A stretch of DNA of 64,000 bases from Oleispirillum sp963678075. Lineage in GTDB: Bacteria > Pseudomonadota > Alphaproteobacteria > Rhodospirillales > Rhodospirillaceae. Shown piece after piece: positions 1 through 9,712 of the stretch; position 1 is the stretch's first letter, and the number at the start of each line of letters is the position of its first letter. The notes under the pieces were generated by a model that worked only from the letters and a program-made list of their open reading frames with translations, made no database searches and had not been told where the DNA came from. The stretch is taken from NCBI GenBank assembly GCA_963678075.2, contig CAXXPK010000005.1, positions 242,029-306,028 on the forward strand, given 5' to 3'. Position numbers and translations under genes: made by a program.

Positions 1-1
1 G

Positions 2-1651
2 CCCGATCCGGATGCCGCGCCGCCGGTTCTGGGTCCGGCGCAGGCCGCCGCCGCGACGGCGCTGGCCGCCGGGGTCGGTGGCGGCTACACGGCGACCCTG
101 TTGGATGGGGTGACCGGCTCCGGTAAGACCGAGGTCTATTTCGAGGCGGTCGCCGAAGCCCTGCGCCAGGGGCGGCAAACCCTGGTCCTGGTGCCGGAAA
201 TCGCGCTGACCGGGCAGTGGTTGGATCGCTTCGCGCGGCGCTTCGGGGTCGCCCCGGCGGCCTGGCATTCCGAATTGTCCCCGGCGGTGCGCCGCGATAC
301 TTGGCGCGCCGTGGCGACCGGCCAGGCCCGCGTGCTGATCGGCGCCCGTTCCGCCCTGTTCCTTCCCTTCGCCGCGCTGGGCCTGATCGTGGTGGACGAG
401 GAACATGAACATGCCTTCAAGCAAGAGGAGGGGGTGATCTATCAGGGGCGCGACATGGCGGTGGTGCGCGCCCATCTGGCTGGGATTCCGGTGGTCCTGG
501 CCTCCGCCACGCCGTCGTTGGAGACTCTCGCCAACGTGCGGGCCGGGCGCTACGCCGTTCATGGCTTGCCGCAGCGCCATGGCGGGGCGGAGATGCCGGT
601 GGTCTCCCTGGTCGATCTGCGGGCGACGCCGCCCGATAACGGCGCCTGGGGGCGTGGCTTCCTGGCGCCGCCGCTGGTCGCCGCGATGGCCGAGACCTTC
701 GCCAAGAGGGAGCAGGCGCTGCTCTATCTTAATCGCCGCGGGTACGCCCCCCTGACCATCTGTCAGCGCTGCGGCCGCCGTCTGCAATGTCCGCAGTGCA
801 CCGCCTGGCTGGTTGAACACCATGGCCGCGACGGCCGCGGCCGTCTGGTCTGCCATCACTGCGGCCACGCCGAGGCGCTGCCCGAGGCCTGCCCGTCATG
901 CGGCACCGCGCAGAGTTTCGTCGCCTGCGGGCCGGGGGTTGAACGCGTCGCCGAGGAAGTGGCGGCCCGCTTCCCCGATGCGCGGCGGTTGATTCTGTCC
1001 AGCGACCACGTCGGCGGCCCGCGGGCTTTCGCTCAGGCCCTGAATGCGATCGTGGCGGGCGAAGTCGATGTGGTGATCGGCACCCAGATGGTGGCGAAGG
1101 GGCATCACTTTCCTGGCTTGACCCTGGTTGGCGTCGTCGATTCCGATCTCGGCCTGGCGGGGGGCGACCTGCGGGCGGCGGAACGCACCTACCAATTGCT
1201 GCATCAGGTGGCGGGCCGCGCCGGGCGGGCGGACAAGCCCGGCCGCGTGCTGATGCAAACCTTCGACCCGGACCAGGCGGTGATCGCGGCCCTGGCGGCG
1301 GGAGATCGCGAGGCCTTCATCGCCGCCGAGCAGACGGGGCGCCGCGTCCTGGGGATGCCGCCGTTCGGACGGCTGGCGGCGGTGATCGTCGCCGCAAAAT
1401 CCGAGGACGAGGCGTCGCGGCTGGCCATGGCGCTGGGGCGGGCCTTTCCGGACGCAGGCGATGGGGTGCGGTTGTACGGCCCTGTGCCCGCGGTGCTGAC
1501 CCGCCTGCGCGGGTGGGTGCGCTATCGCCTGCTGGTGCGTGCCCCGCGCGAGGTGCGCCTACAACCGTTGCTGCGCGCATGGCTGGCTTCGGTTTCGATT
1601 CCCCGGTCGGCGCGGGTCAGACTCGACATCGATCCCTATAATTTCATGTAA
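2..1651 (+). CDS. priA: Primosomal protein N' (PriA helicase), 5' truncated by the window
   Basis: PriA is the superfamily-2 DNA helicase that reloads the replisome at stalled forks. The reading frame is open from base 2, so the gene starts outside the window; the first in-frame TTG at 101 is internal. Visible motifs are the Walker A loop GVTGSGKTE just after base 101, the DEEH box (VVDEEHEHAFKQEE), the zinc-binding cysteine set CQRCGRRLQCPQC followed by CHHCGH and CPSC, and the helicase motif QMVAKGHHFPGLTLVGVVD with VAGRAGR. The C-terminal end (DIDPYNFM) is typical of the family. What is missing is the N-terminal 3'-DNA-binding domain. It lies upstream of the ATP synthase operon on the same strand, separated by 269 nt, so it probably has its own transcription unit. 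Confidence 0.96.
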   Translation, partial: PDPDAAPPVLGPAQAAAATALAAGVGGGYTATLLDGVTGSGKTEVYFEAVAEALRQGRQTLVLVPEIALTGQWLDRFARRFGVAPAAWHSELSPAVRRDTWRAVATGQARVLIGARSALFLPFAALGLIVVDEEHEHAFKQEEGVIYQGRDMAVVRAHLAGIPVVLASATPSLETLANVRAGRYAVHGLPQRHGGAEMPVVSLVDLRATPPDNGAWGRGFLAPPLVAAMAETFAKREQALLYLNRRGYAPLTICQRCGRRLQCPQCTAWLVEHHGRDGRGRLVCHHCGHAEALPEACPSCGTAQSFVACGPGVERVAEEVAARFPDARRLILSSDHVGGPRAFAQALNAIVAGEVDVVIGTQMVAKGHHFPGLTLVGVVDSDLGLAGGDLRAAERTYQLLHQVAGRAGRADKPGRVLMQTFDPDQAVIAALAAGDREAFIAAEQTGRRVLGMPPFGRLAAVIVAAKSEDEASRLAMALGRAFPDAGDGVRLYGPVPAVLTRLRGWVRYRLLVRAPREVRLQPLLRAWLASVSIPRSARVRLDIDPYNFM

Positions 1652-1920
1652 ATCGGGGGGCGCGTGGGGGTGGCCCGGCCCGCCCGAAAAAGGGGAGGAT
1701 GTCGAAAAGCCACGCTTTTGTCGCCGGATTACCGTATTCGCGGTTCTCAGGCGGAGATTTTCTTGTAAAATCCCGGCGGACTTGGCGGTGAGCGGGGTTG
1801 CGGGGGATTGGCAACAATGCTAAACATCCTCCCCGCGAACGGGGGTGACCGCCAAAACTGTCGGCCCGCAGGGGAATCGGTTCCCGCCGGGCTCCCACTC
1901 TAACTTGAGGGTCTGTCCCA
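1652..1920. other. Spacer ahead of the ATP synthase operon
   Basis: 269 nt without a credible gene. The atpHAGDC promoter should be here. A weak candidate is TTGCGG, 17 nt, TAAACA around 1797-1825. The region just before the atpH start reads cttgaggg, a plausible ribosome binding site. No clear terminator for priA was found. Confidence 0.4.
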
Positions 1921-2480
1921 GTGTCATCAAAGTCTTCTGATGTTTTGGGGCTTTCCGGCCGTTACGCGGACGCTCTGGTGGAGCTGGCCGCCGACAACGG
2001 TGCGGTGGAGTCCGTCGAAGCCGATGTTCGGCTGTTGCAGGAAGTCGTCGCGGAAAGCGCCGATTTTCGCGGCTTCATCGCCAATCCGGCGTTTTCTCGC
2101 GCCAACCACGTTCAGGGACTCGAGGCCGTTCTCAGCAAGGCTGGGATCGGAGAGATGACCCGCAAGTTTGTTCTTTTGATCGCCAGCAACCGCCGCCTGT
2201 TCGCGCTGTCCGAGATTCTCGAGGCGGTGCAGCGAAAAATCCAGGAGCAGCGGGGCGAGGTGACCGCCGCCGTGACCTCGGCGCGCGCGCTAACCGCCGC
2301 GCAGCAGAAGACTCTGGCGAAGGCTTTGAAGACGGCCACCGGACATGACGTCAAGGTCAATGTCGCGGTGGATCCGAAGGTTTTGGGCGGATTGGTCGTG
2401 CAGATCGGTTCGCGCATGGTGGATAGCTCGCTGCGTTCGCAGCTGCAACGCTTGCAACTCGCTATGAAAGGGGTCGGCTG

Positions 2481-2481
<1 letters not shown>
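1921..2481 (+). CDS. atpH: F1F0 ATP synthase subunit delta
   Basis: The delta subunit forms the peripheral-stalk connection between F1 and the b subunits of F0. The 186-residue product has the family's alpha-helical N-terminal domain (LSGRYADALVELAAD) and the C-terminal motif KVNVAVDPKVLGGLVVQIGSRMVDSSLRSQL. The start is GTG, chosen because the sequence from there matches the usual delta N-terminus and lies 7-9 nt after gaggg. The stop TGA overlaps the atpA ATG by one base, so the two are likely translationally coupled. As usual in alphaproteobacteria, the F1 genes form an operon separate from the F0 genes, which are not in this window. Confidence 0.96.
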
Positions 2482-4013
<1,532 letters not shown>

Positions 4014-4040
4014 CCCTTTGGATGCGGAAGGTGAGAGCCC

Positions 4041-4919
4041 ATGCCGAGCCTTAAAGACCTGCGGCTGCGCATCAGCTCAGTCAAATCGACGAAGAAGATC
4101 ACGTCGGCGATGAAGATGGTCTCCGCCGCCAAACTGCGCCGCGCGCAGGAATCGGCGGAGTCGGCGCGTCCCTATGCCGAACGCATGGATCGCATGATGT
4201 GCAGCCTTGCCGCCTCCCTTGGCGAGGAAGCCAAGGCGCCGCGCCTGATGGCAGGTAACGGCAAGGATGGCGTGCATCTGATTGTGTTGTTTACCTCCGA
4301 CCGTGGTCTGTGCGGGGCCTTCAACGCCTCGGTGGCGCGCAGCGTGCGACAGAAAGCGCGTGAACTGATGACGATGGGCAAGACGGTGAAGTTTCTTGCC
4401 GTCGGTCGTAAGGGGCGCGATCTGCTGCGGTCCGAATTCGGCGATGCGGTCATCGACTCCCGTCAGGGGATCGGCCGCAAGGGCGTCAAGTTCGTGGAAG
4501 CCGATGATGTTGCCAAGACCTTGGTTCGCCTGTTCGAGGAAGGTGCCTTCGACGTTTGCTGGGGTGTTTACAATCGCTTCCAGTCGGCGATGGCGCAGGT
4601 CGTCACTTGGCAACAGGTCATTCCCTTTGCCGCGCCGGCAGGCGACGACGAGTCCGTCACCGTCATGCCCTATGAGTACGAGCCCTCGCAGGTGGAAATT
4701 TTGGAAAGTCTGGTGCCGCGCAATTTGTCGGTCCAGGTCTTCCGTTTTCTGCTGGAAAGCCAGGCGTCGGAACACGGCGCGCGGATGACCGCGATGGACA
4801 ATGCGACGCGCAATGCCAGCGATATGATCGACGACCTGACACTGACCTACAACCGGACGCGTCAGGCCTTCATCACGCGCGAGTTGATTGAAATCATTTC
4901 CGGCGCCGAAGCCGTATAA
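4041..4919 (+). CDS. atpG: F1 ATP synthase subunit gamma
   Basis: Central rotor shaft of the ATP synthase, 292 residues. The N-terminus MPSLKDLRLRISSVKSTKKI and the motif AMKMVSAAKLRRAQ are the coiled-coil signature, and the C-terminus has the matching helix (MTAMDNATRNASDMIDDLTL, then YNRTRQAFITRELIEI). It starts 27 nt after atpA with an AAGGTGAGAG ribosome binding site. Together with its neighbours it completes the alpha3-beta3-gamma core. Confidence 0.97.
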   Translation: MPSLKDLRLRISSVKSTKKITSAMKMVSAAKLRRAQESAESARPYAERMDRMMCSLAASLGEEAKAPRLMAGNGKDGVHLIVLFTSDRGLCGAFNASVARSVRQKARELMTMGKTVKFLAVGRKGRDLLRSEFGDAVIDSRQGIGRKGVKFVEADDVAKTLVRLFEEGAFDVCWGVYNRFQSAMAQVVTWQQVIPFAAPAGDDESVTVMPYEYEPSQVEILESLVPRNLSVQVFRFLLESQASEHGARMTAMDNATRNASDMIDDLTLTYNRTRQAFITRELIEIISGAEAV

Positions 4920-4977
4920 GAGACAGACTTTATTGCGGCAGGCGGCCCCTGCTCGCGGTTCGATAGGAGTGACACTC

Positions 4978-6399
4978 ATGGCGAAGAAAAACGTCGGTAC
5001 GATCTCCCAGGTCATGGGTGCCGTCGTGGACGTCAAGTTTTCTGGCGAGATTCCGGCGATCCAGACCGCTTTGGAGACGGAGAACCAGGGACATCGTTTG
5101 GTCCTGGAAGTGGCGCAGCACTTGGGTGAGGGCGTGGTGCGCACGATCGCCATGGACGCCACCGAAGGTTTGGTGCGCGGTCGCGAGGTGATCGATACCG
5201 GGTCGCCGATCAAGATGCCGGTGGGGCCGGAAATCCTGGGTCGCATCTTGAACGTGATTGGCGAGCCGGTGGATGAACGCGGCCCGATCAAGACCAAGAT
5301 GAAGTTGCCGATCCACCGGTCCGCTCCGGAATTTTCCGAGCAGTCCACGGAAACCGAGATTCTGGTCACCGGCATTAAGGTGGTGGATCTGCTGGAACCC
5401 TATCCGAAGGGCGGCAAGATCGGCCTGTTCGGTGGCGCCGGTGTGGGCAAGACGGTGTTGATCATGGAATTGATCAATAACATCGCCAAGGGCCACGGCG
5501 GGTATTCGGTGTTCGCGGGCGTCGGCGAACGGACCCGCGAGGGTAACGACCTTTACCACGAAATGATCGAGTCCGGGGTTATCGACCTGGAAGGTCCGAA
5601 TTCCAAATGCGCCCTGGTCTATGGCCAGATGAACGAGCCGCCGGGCGCGCGTTCCCGCGTCGCGCTGTCGGGTCTGACCCTGGCCGAATACTTCCGTGAC
5701 GAGGAAGGTCAGGACGTGCTGTTCTTTGTGGACAACATCTTCCGCTTTACCCAGGCGGGCTCGGAAGTCTCGGCGCTGTTGGGCCGCATTCCGTCGGCGG
5801 TGGGCTATCAACCGACTCTCGGCACCGACATGGGCGCCTTGCAGGAACGCATCACCACCACCAAGAAGGGGTCGATTACCTCGGTGCAGGCGGTTTACGT
5901 TCCCGCCGACGATTTGACCGACCCGGCTCCGGCCACCACCTTCTCGCACTTGGATGCGACCACCGTGCTTTCCCGCCAGATCGCCGAGCTTGGCATCTAT
6001 CCGGCGGTGGACCCCCTGGATTCGACCTCGCGCATTCTGGATCCGCGCGTCGTTGGCGAGGATCATTACACGGTTGCCCGCGAAGTGCAGCGCATTCTGC
6101 AGACCTATAAGTCGCTGCAGGACATCATCGCGATCCTGGGCATGGACGAATTGTCGGAAGAAGACAAGCTGACGGTGGCCCGCGCCCGCAAGATCCAGCG
6201 CTTCTTGTCGCAGCCGTTCCATGTTGCCGAGGTGTTCACCGGTTCTCCGGGCGTTTTCGTGCAGTTGGAAGATACCATCAAGGGCTTCAAGGGGATCATC
6301 GCGGGTAAGTACGACCACATGCCGGAACAGTCGTTCTACATGGTTGGCACCATCGAAGAGGCGATCGCCAAGGCCAAGAAGATGGCGGAAGCGGCGTAA
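4978..6399 (+). CDS. atpD: F1 ATP synthase subunit beta (catalytic)
   Basis: Catalytic subunit of F1, 473 residues. The Walker A motif is GLFGGAGVGKTVLIMELI, followed by GVGERTREGNDLYHEM and the Walker B region VLFFVDNIFRFTQAGSEVSA. The longer open frame starts at 4888 inside atpG, but the ATG at 4978 sits 10 nt after ATAGGAGTG and gives the standard N-terminus MAKKNVGTISQVMGAVVDV, so it is the chosen start. The C-terminal DELSEEDK motif is present. Confidence 0.98.
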   Translation: MAKKNVGTISQVMGAVVDVKFSGEIPAIQTALETENQGHRLVLEVAQHLGEGVVRTIAMDATEGLVRGREVIDTGSPIKMPVGPEILGRILNVIGEPVDERGPIKTKMKLPIHRSAPEFSEQSTETEILVTGIKVVDLLEPYPKGGKIGLFGGAGVGKTVLIMELINNIAKGHGGYSVFAGVGERTREGNDLYHEMIESGVIDLEGPNSKCALVYGQMNEPPGARSRVALSGLTLAEYFRDEEGQDVLFFVDNIFRFTQAGSEVSALLGRIPSAVGYQPTLGTDMGALQERITTTKKGSITSVQAVYVPADDLTDPAPATTFSHLDATTVLSRQIAELGIYPAVDPLDSTSRILDPRVVGEDHYTVAREVQRILQTYKSLQDIIAILGMDELSEEDKLTVARARKIQRFLSQPFHVAEVFTGSPGVFVQLEDTIKGFKGIIAGKYDHMPEQSFYMVGTIEEAIAKAKKMAEAA

Positions 6400-6422
6400 C
6401 GCGTTAGGGGAAGGATCGGAAG

Positions 6423-6848
6423 ATGGCGGCAACCACGCAGTTCGAACTCGTCTCGCCGGAGCGGCTGTTCTTCAGCCAGCCGGTGGAGATGGTGGTGGTT
6501 CCTGGCCGCGAGGGCGATTTCGCCGCGCTGCCCGGCCGCACGCCGACGTTGGCGACGGTGCGTCCTGGCGTCATCGTGATCTTCGAAGACGGCAAGCCGA
6601 AGGAGCGGATTTTCGTTGCCGGCGGTTTTGCCGAGATCACCAAGGAAACCTGTACCGTCCTGGCGGAAGAGGCGGCGATCGTCTCGGACTTGTCGTTGGC
6701 GGTGGCGGAAGAACGCTTCGATGCGGCGCAACGGGCCTATTTGGCGTCGGTCACGAACGACGATGCGGCGAAGGCGGTGGCCGATGCCGAGTTGGAGATC
6801 GCGACCGCGATGCTTTATGCCGCGAAGGGCGAATTCGCCTATCATTAA
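6423..6848 (+). CDS. atpC: F1 ATP synthase subunit epsilon
   Basis: Small regulatory subunit at the base of the rotor, 141 residues. The N-terminal beta-sandwich is recognisable (TQFELVSPERLFFSQPVEMV, then GDFAALPGRTPTLATVRPG and VAGGFAEITKETCTVLAEEA), followed by a short helical C-terminal domain rich in alanine. It is the last gene of the operon; the terminator begins 22 nt after its stop. The start follows GGAAGGATCGGAAG. Confidence 0.95.
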   Translation: MAATTQFELVSPERLFFSQPVEMVVVPGREGDFAALPGRTPTLATVRPGVIVIFEDGKPKERIFVAGGFAEITKETCTVLAEEAAIVSDLSLAVAEERFDAAQRAYLASVTNDDAAKAVADAELEIATAMLYAAKGEFAYH

Positions 6849-6870
6849 GGATCGGCATCGCGCCGACCAA

Positions 6871-6908
6871 AAACGTCCGCCGGTTCATTCCGGCGGGCGT
6901 TTTGTTTA
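6871..6908 (+). terminator. Intrinsic terminator of the atpHAGDC operon
   Basis: Inverted repeat AACGTCCGCCGG / CCGGCGGGCGTT with a 6-nt loop (TTCATT), followed by TTGTTT. It lies between convergent genes atpC and the GGDEF gene. Confidence 0.85.
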
Positions 6909-7666
6909 TCAGACCACGGGAGGGACCGTTTGTAAAGGGGTGTTTTCGGCAGGGACCAGACGGTCGCGGCCTTCCGCCTTGGCGCGGTACATCGCGAAGT
7001 CGGCGGCGCGCATCAGGATGTCGGCGTCACCGCTGTGATCGGGATAGAGGGCGGCGCCGATGCTGATAGTTGCGTTCAGGCAGGCGTTCGCGATCATGAA
7101 CGGTCGATGAAAGGCGGCCAGAAGCCGCATCGCCAGGGTATGGATATCCGGGGAGTTATCGACCAGGATGACGAATTCGTCACCTCCCAGGCGGGCCGCG
7201 ATATCGGAATTACGGATCGTTTTGTTGATTCTTTCCGCCACCTCGCACAGAAGTTCATCGCCGATCGCATGGCCGTGGTTGTCGTTGACCGACTTGAAGT
7301 CGTCAATATCGACGAACAGCAGGCCAAAACGGCGGTCCTCGCGCCGGGCACGCTGTACGGCCTGTTTCAGGTGCTCGATGAAGGCGGCGCGGTTGCGCAT
7401 TCTGGTCAGGGCGTCGGTCACGGCGCTTTTCTGCAGCCGGGCCTCGACCTCGTCACGGCGGGTTTCCTCCGCCGTCAGCCAGATTTTCAAAAGCAGGGCG
7501 GTCACGGCGACGAAGGCCCACCCCTTGTAAAGACTGATGGTCGTGAAGGTTTCAGGGGAAAAAAAGAAGACAAAGAATCCGACACGCCGATCCACAGGAG
7601 CGATAATCCCAGGTATCCCAAGGCGATCCGTGTCGAGTGTTTCAGCAACTTGACGCCTCCGGGCAT
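6909..7666 (-). pseudogene. Membrane GGDEF diguanylate cyclase, frameshifted
   Basis: Predicted diguanylate cyclase that makes cyclic di-GMP. The C-terminal GGDEF domain is complete: SAVTDALTRMRNRAAFIEHL, then VDIDDFKSVNDNHGHAIGDE and the active-site loop RLGGDEFVILVD. The N-terminus is a short membrane anchor of the type (S)RIALGYLGLSLLWIGVSDSL ... YKGWAFVAVTALLLKI. The two parts are in different frames, joined across a run of seven T (complement of 7559-7565). Adding one T restores the expected SSFF-SPETFTTISLYKGW junction. It may therefore be a homopolymer sequencing error rather than a true pseudogene. The start at ATG 7666 is a guess; a TTG at 7702 is also in frame. There is no other sensory domain, so the signal input is unknown. 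Confidence 0.8.
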
Positions 7667-7727
7667 AGGATAGGGTATTTGAACCAAGAGGCTACCACTC
7701 AAATATTAGACTTTTTTTTATAAACTA

Positions 7728-8246
7728 TCAAGTGCGCCTGTGTGTAATTCCCCGGCGGTAGGCCGCGATGTGCGGGGCGAAGGCATCGACCACCGCTTCG
7801 TAGAGCGGGCGTTTGAAGGGAACGATCAAATCGGGCAGCGCGTCGAAGTCCGCCCACGACCAAGCGCAGAATTCCGGGTGCTCGGTGGCGATGTCGATGT
7901 CGGTGTCGGTGCCGGTGAAGCGCAGTAGAAACCACTTTTGTTTCTGTCCGCGAAAGCGTCCCCGCCAGATGTGATCGGCGATTTCGGGCGGCAGGTCATA
8001 GGCCAGCCAATCTTCGGTTTCAGCCAGGATTTCGGCCTTGTCGGTGCCGATTTCCTCAAGCATTTCGCGCAGGGCTGTGGCGCGCGGGTCCTCGCCGTCG
8101 TTGATGCCGCCCTGCGGCATTTGCCAGGCAACCTCGGCGGTGTCGATGCGTCGCGCCACGAAGACCTGGCCCTGTGGGTTCAGCAGGACGATGCCGACGT
8201 CCAGGCGATAGGGACGTTGGTCATAGGGCGATCGTATCTTGGTCAT
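7728..8246 (-). CDS. rppH: RNA pyrophosphohydrolase (Nudix, RppH)
   Basis: RppH converts 5'-triphosphate ends of mRNA to monophosphate and so triggers decay. The 172-residue product has the RppH N-terminus YRLDVGIVLLNPQGQVFVARR and MPQGGI, and the full Nudix box GGINDGEDPRATALREMLEE with IGT after it. The ATG at 8246 overlaps the stop of the upstream deacetylase-like gene (ATGA), implying translational coupling. The open frame extends further upstream but codes for unrelated sequence there. Confidence 0.93.
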   Translation of the reverse strand: MTKIRSPYDQRPYRLDVGIVLLNPQGQVFVARRIDTAEVAWQMPQGGINDGEDPRATALREMLEEIGTDKAEILAETEDWLAYDLPPEIADHIWRGRFRGQKQKWFLLRFTGTDTDIDIATEHPEFCAWSWADFDALPDLIVPFKRPLYEAVVDAFAPHIAAYRRGITHRRT

Positions 8247-9661
8247 TCCTTCACCACCGCGCTGATGGGGGCGAGTTGTAGGGATCTTGCCTCGAGACCG
8301 CCAATCCAGGGACTGATCAGGGACAGGGTCAGGGGGCTGGCGTTGGCGACGATGACGACGGCGCCACGCGCCTTGGCGGTCGCTTCCGCCTGTTTCAGGC
8401 GCGCGGTGATCTGCTCGCGGAAGGAGGATTCGTCGATCTGAATGTCGATCAGGGCGTGGGCGGGGAGGGTTTGGACGGTTTCGAAGGGGGCGGCGCGGCT
8501 GGACGTGACATAGGCCAGTCCCATCTTTCTCAGCGCGCGCATGAGGGCGCAAAAATGCGGGGCCGAGGTGGCATAACGATCTCCACCGCTGGATAGGACC
8601 CCGACATAGACATCGCCATGGGCCAGGGCGCGCGCGAGGCGGAGGTCGTTCTCTTCGACCGGGAGGGCGGTCAGCAGCCCGTCCGGCCCCGGATCGACGG
8701 CGGGAAAGGCGCTGCTCTCCATGCCGATTTCCAGCAGGGTTTCATGCCCGGCCTTACGCACCGCCGCCAGCCGTTCCGGCAGCTGGACGGTGCCGACGTC
8801 GAAGGCAAGCGTGACGTCGGGTGGCATCAAGTCGGTGGCGGCGGTGGTCGCCCCCACGGCCAAGCCAAGGCCGCGCAGAATGACCGCGACGCGCGGCGTG
8901 CGGGGTTTTCCGGCGAAGGGACGGCCATAGGTCCGCCACGCCTGCCGGCCATTCTCGGCCGCCGTCGGCAGCACCAAGCCCGCCGGGGTGCGTTGCTGCA
9001 GATCGGACAGCGGGGCCTTGGGCAAGGCCGCCGCGGTTCCCGGTATCGGTTTGGGCAGGTCGGCGTATTTCTGTGGGCGGCTGGCCTGATCGCGATCGAC
9101 ACGTTTCGTCGGCGTTGCCGGTTCGTCGATCATGGCGACCGAGGCCGGGGCGGGCTTCGCGGCCTGCGGCGCCGGGGCCGCCGATGGCGCTGGGGCGCCG
9201 CCGGGGGCCAGCGCTCCCATCCGGCGCAGGGCGTCGGGGTTGTCCGTGACCGGCGGCTGCATCAACGCCTTGGATAGGTTCTCCGGCCCTGGTTCGGGAG
9301 GCATCGGTTGCAGGATGCGACTGCCGCCCTCGGCGGGAAGTGCTGCGGCTTGTGGCTTCGGAGAGTGGTCGGCAAGCCAGATATAAGCCCCGGCCCCACC
9401 GCCGCCACCCAACAGAAGCAAGACCAGGGCGACCGCCATCAGGCGGCGTTGCCGCCGAAAGCGGGCATCCTGTTCGGCGTCGCCGACGCCGAAGGGGTCC
9501 TCTGGCGCCGCCGGTTCCGGGTCCTGGCCGAAGGCGTCGGACGCTGCCTTCCGTCGGCGAAACAGCCCGCCGAGCTTTGCGAAAAGAGAACCGAACCGTC
9601 CGGGGCACGGCGGTTCGGCGTCGGTGTCGGGGGCCGGTTCGTCTAAGCGTTTTTTGCCCAC
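8243..9661 (-). CDS. Divergent polysaccharide deacetylase family protein (DUF610/YibQ-like)
   Basis: 472-residue protein of the divergent polysaccharide deacetylase family, usually found beside ctpA and envC-like genes and thought to act on peptidoglycan-related glycans in the periplasm. Residues 1-73 are a basic cytoplasmic stretch, followed by one transmembrane segment (LMAVALVLLLLGGGGGAGAYIW) and a proline/alanine-rich linker to about residue 225. The deacetylase fold follows (RVAVILRGLGLAVGATTAAT, then VTLAFDVG, HETLLEIGME and GDVYVGVLSSGGDRY). Families of this type usually read DDLG after the first strand; here the matching segment is RGLG, so the acidic pair is absent (see findings). 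It lies in the ctpA-DUF610-rppH run and overlaps rppH by 4 nt. Confidence 0.85.
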   Translation of the reverse strand: MGKKRLDEPAPDTDAEPPCPGRFGSLFAKLGGLFRRRKAASDAFGQDPEPAAPEDPFGVGDAEQDARFRRQRRLMAVALVLLLLGGGGGAGAYIWLADHSPKPQAAALPAEGGSRILQPMPPEPGPENLSKALMQPPVTDNPDALRRMGALAPGGAPAPSAAPAPQAAKPAPASVAMIDEPATPTKRVDRDQASRPQKYADLPKPIPGTAAALPKAPLSDLQQRTPAGLVLPTAAENGRQAWRTYGRPFAGKPRTPRVAVILRGLGLAVGATTAATDLMPPDVTLAFDVGTVQLPERLAAVRKAGHETLLEIGMESSAFPAVDPGPDGLLTALPVEENDLRLARALAHGDVYVGVLSSGGDRYATSAPHFCALMRALRKMGLAYVTSSRAAPFETVQTLPAHALIDIQIDESSFREQITARLKQAEATAKARGAVVIVANASPLTLSLISPWIGGLEARSLQLAPISAVVKE

Positions 9662-9692
9662 TCAACCCTCCCCTTGGGTACGGTCGCCAAGG

Positions 9693-9712
9693 CCCCGTCC
9701 GTTAGGACGGGG
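9693..9712 (-). other. Perfect hairpin enclosing the ctpA stop codon
   Basis: CCCCGTCC / GGACGGGG, 8 bp with loop GTTA on the plus strand. The loop contains the complement of the ctpA TAA stop (9702-9704). No T run follows on the minus strand, so it is not a classic terminator. It could stabilise or separate the ctpA and downstream messages. Confidence 0.6.

Noticed and set aside
4930..6432. 500-residue open frame antisense to atpD
   Set aside because: Shadow of atpD with the same composition bias and no motif.
6871..6908. Small RNA between atpC and the GGDEF gene
   Set aside because: The hairpin with T run is fully explained as the operon terminator.
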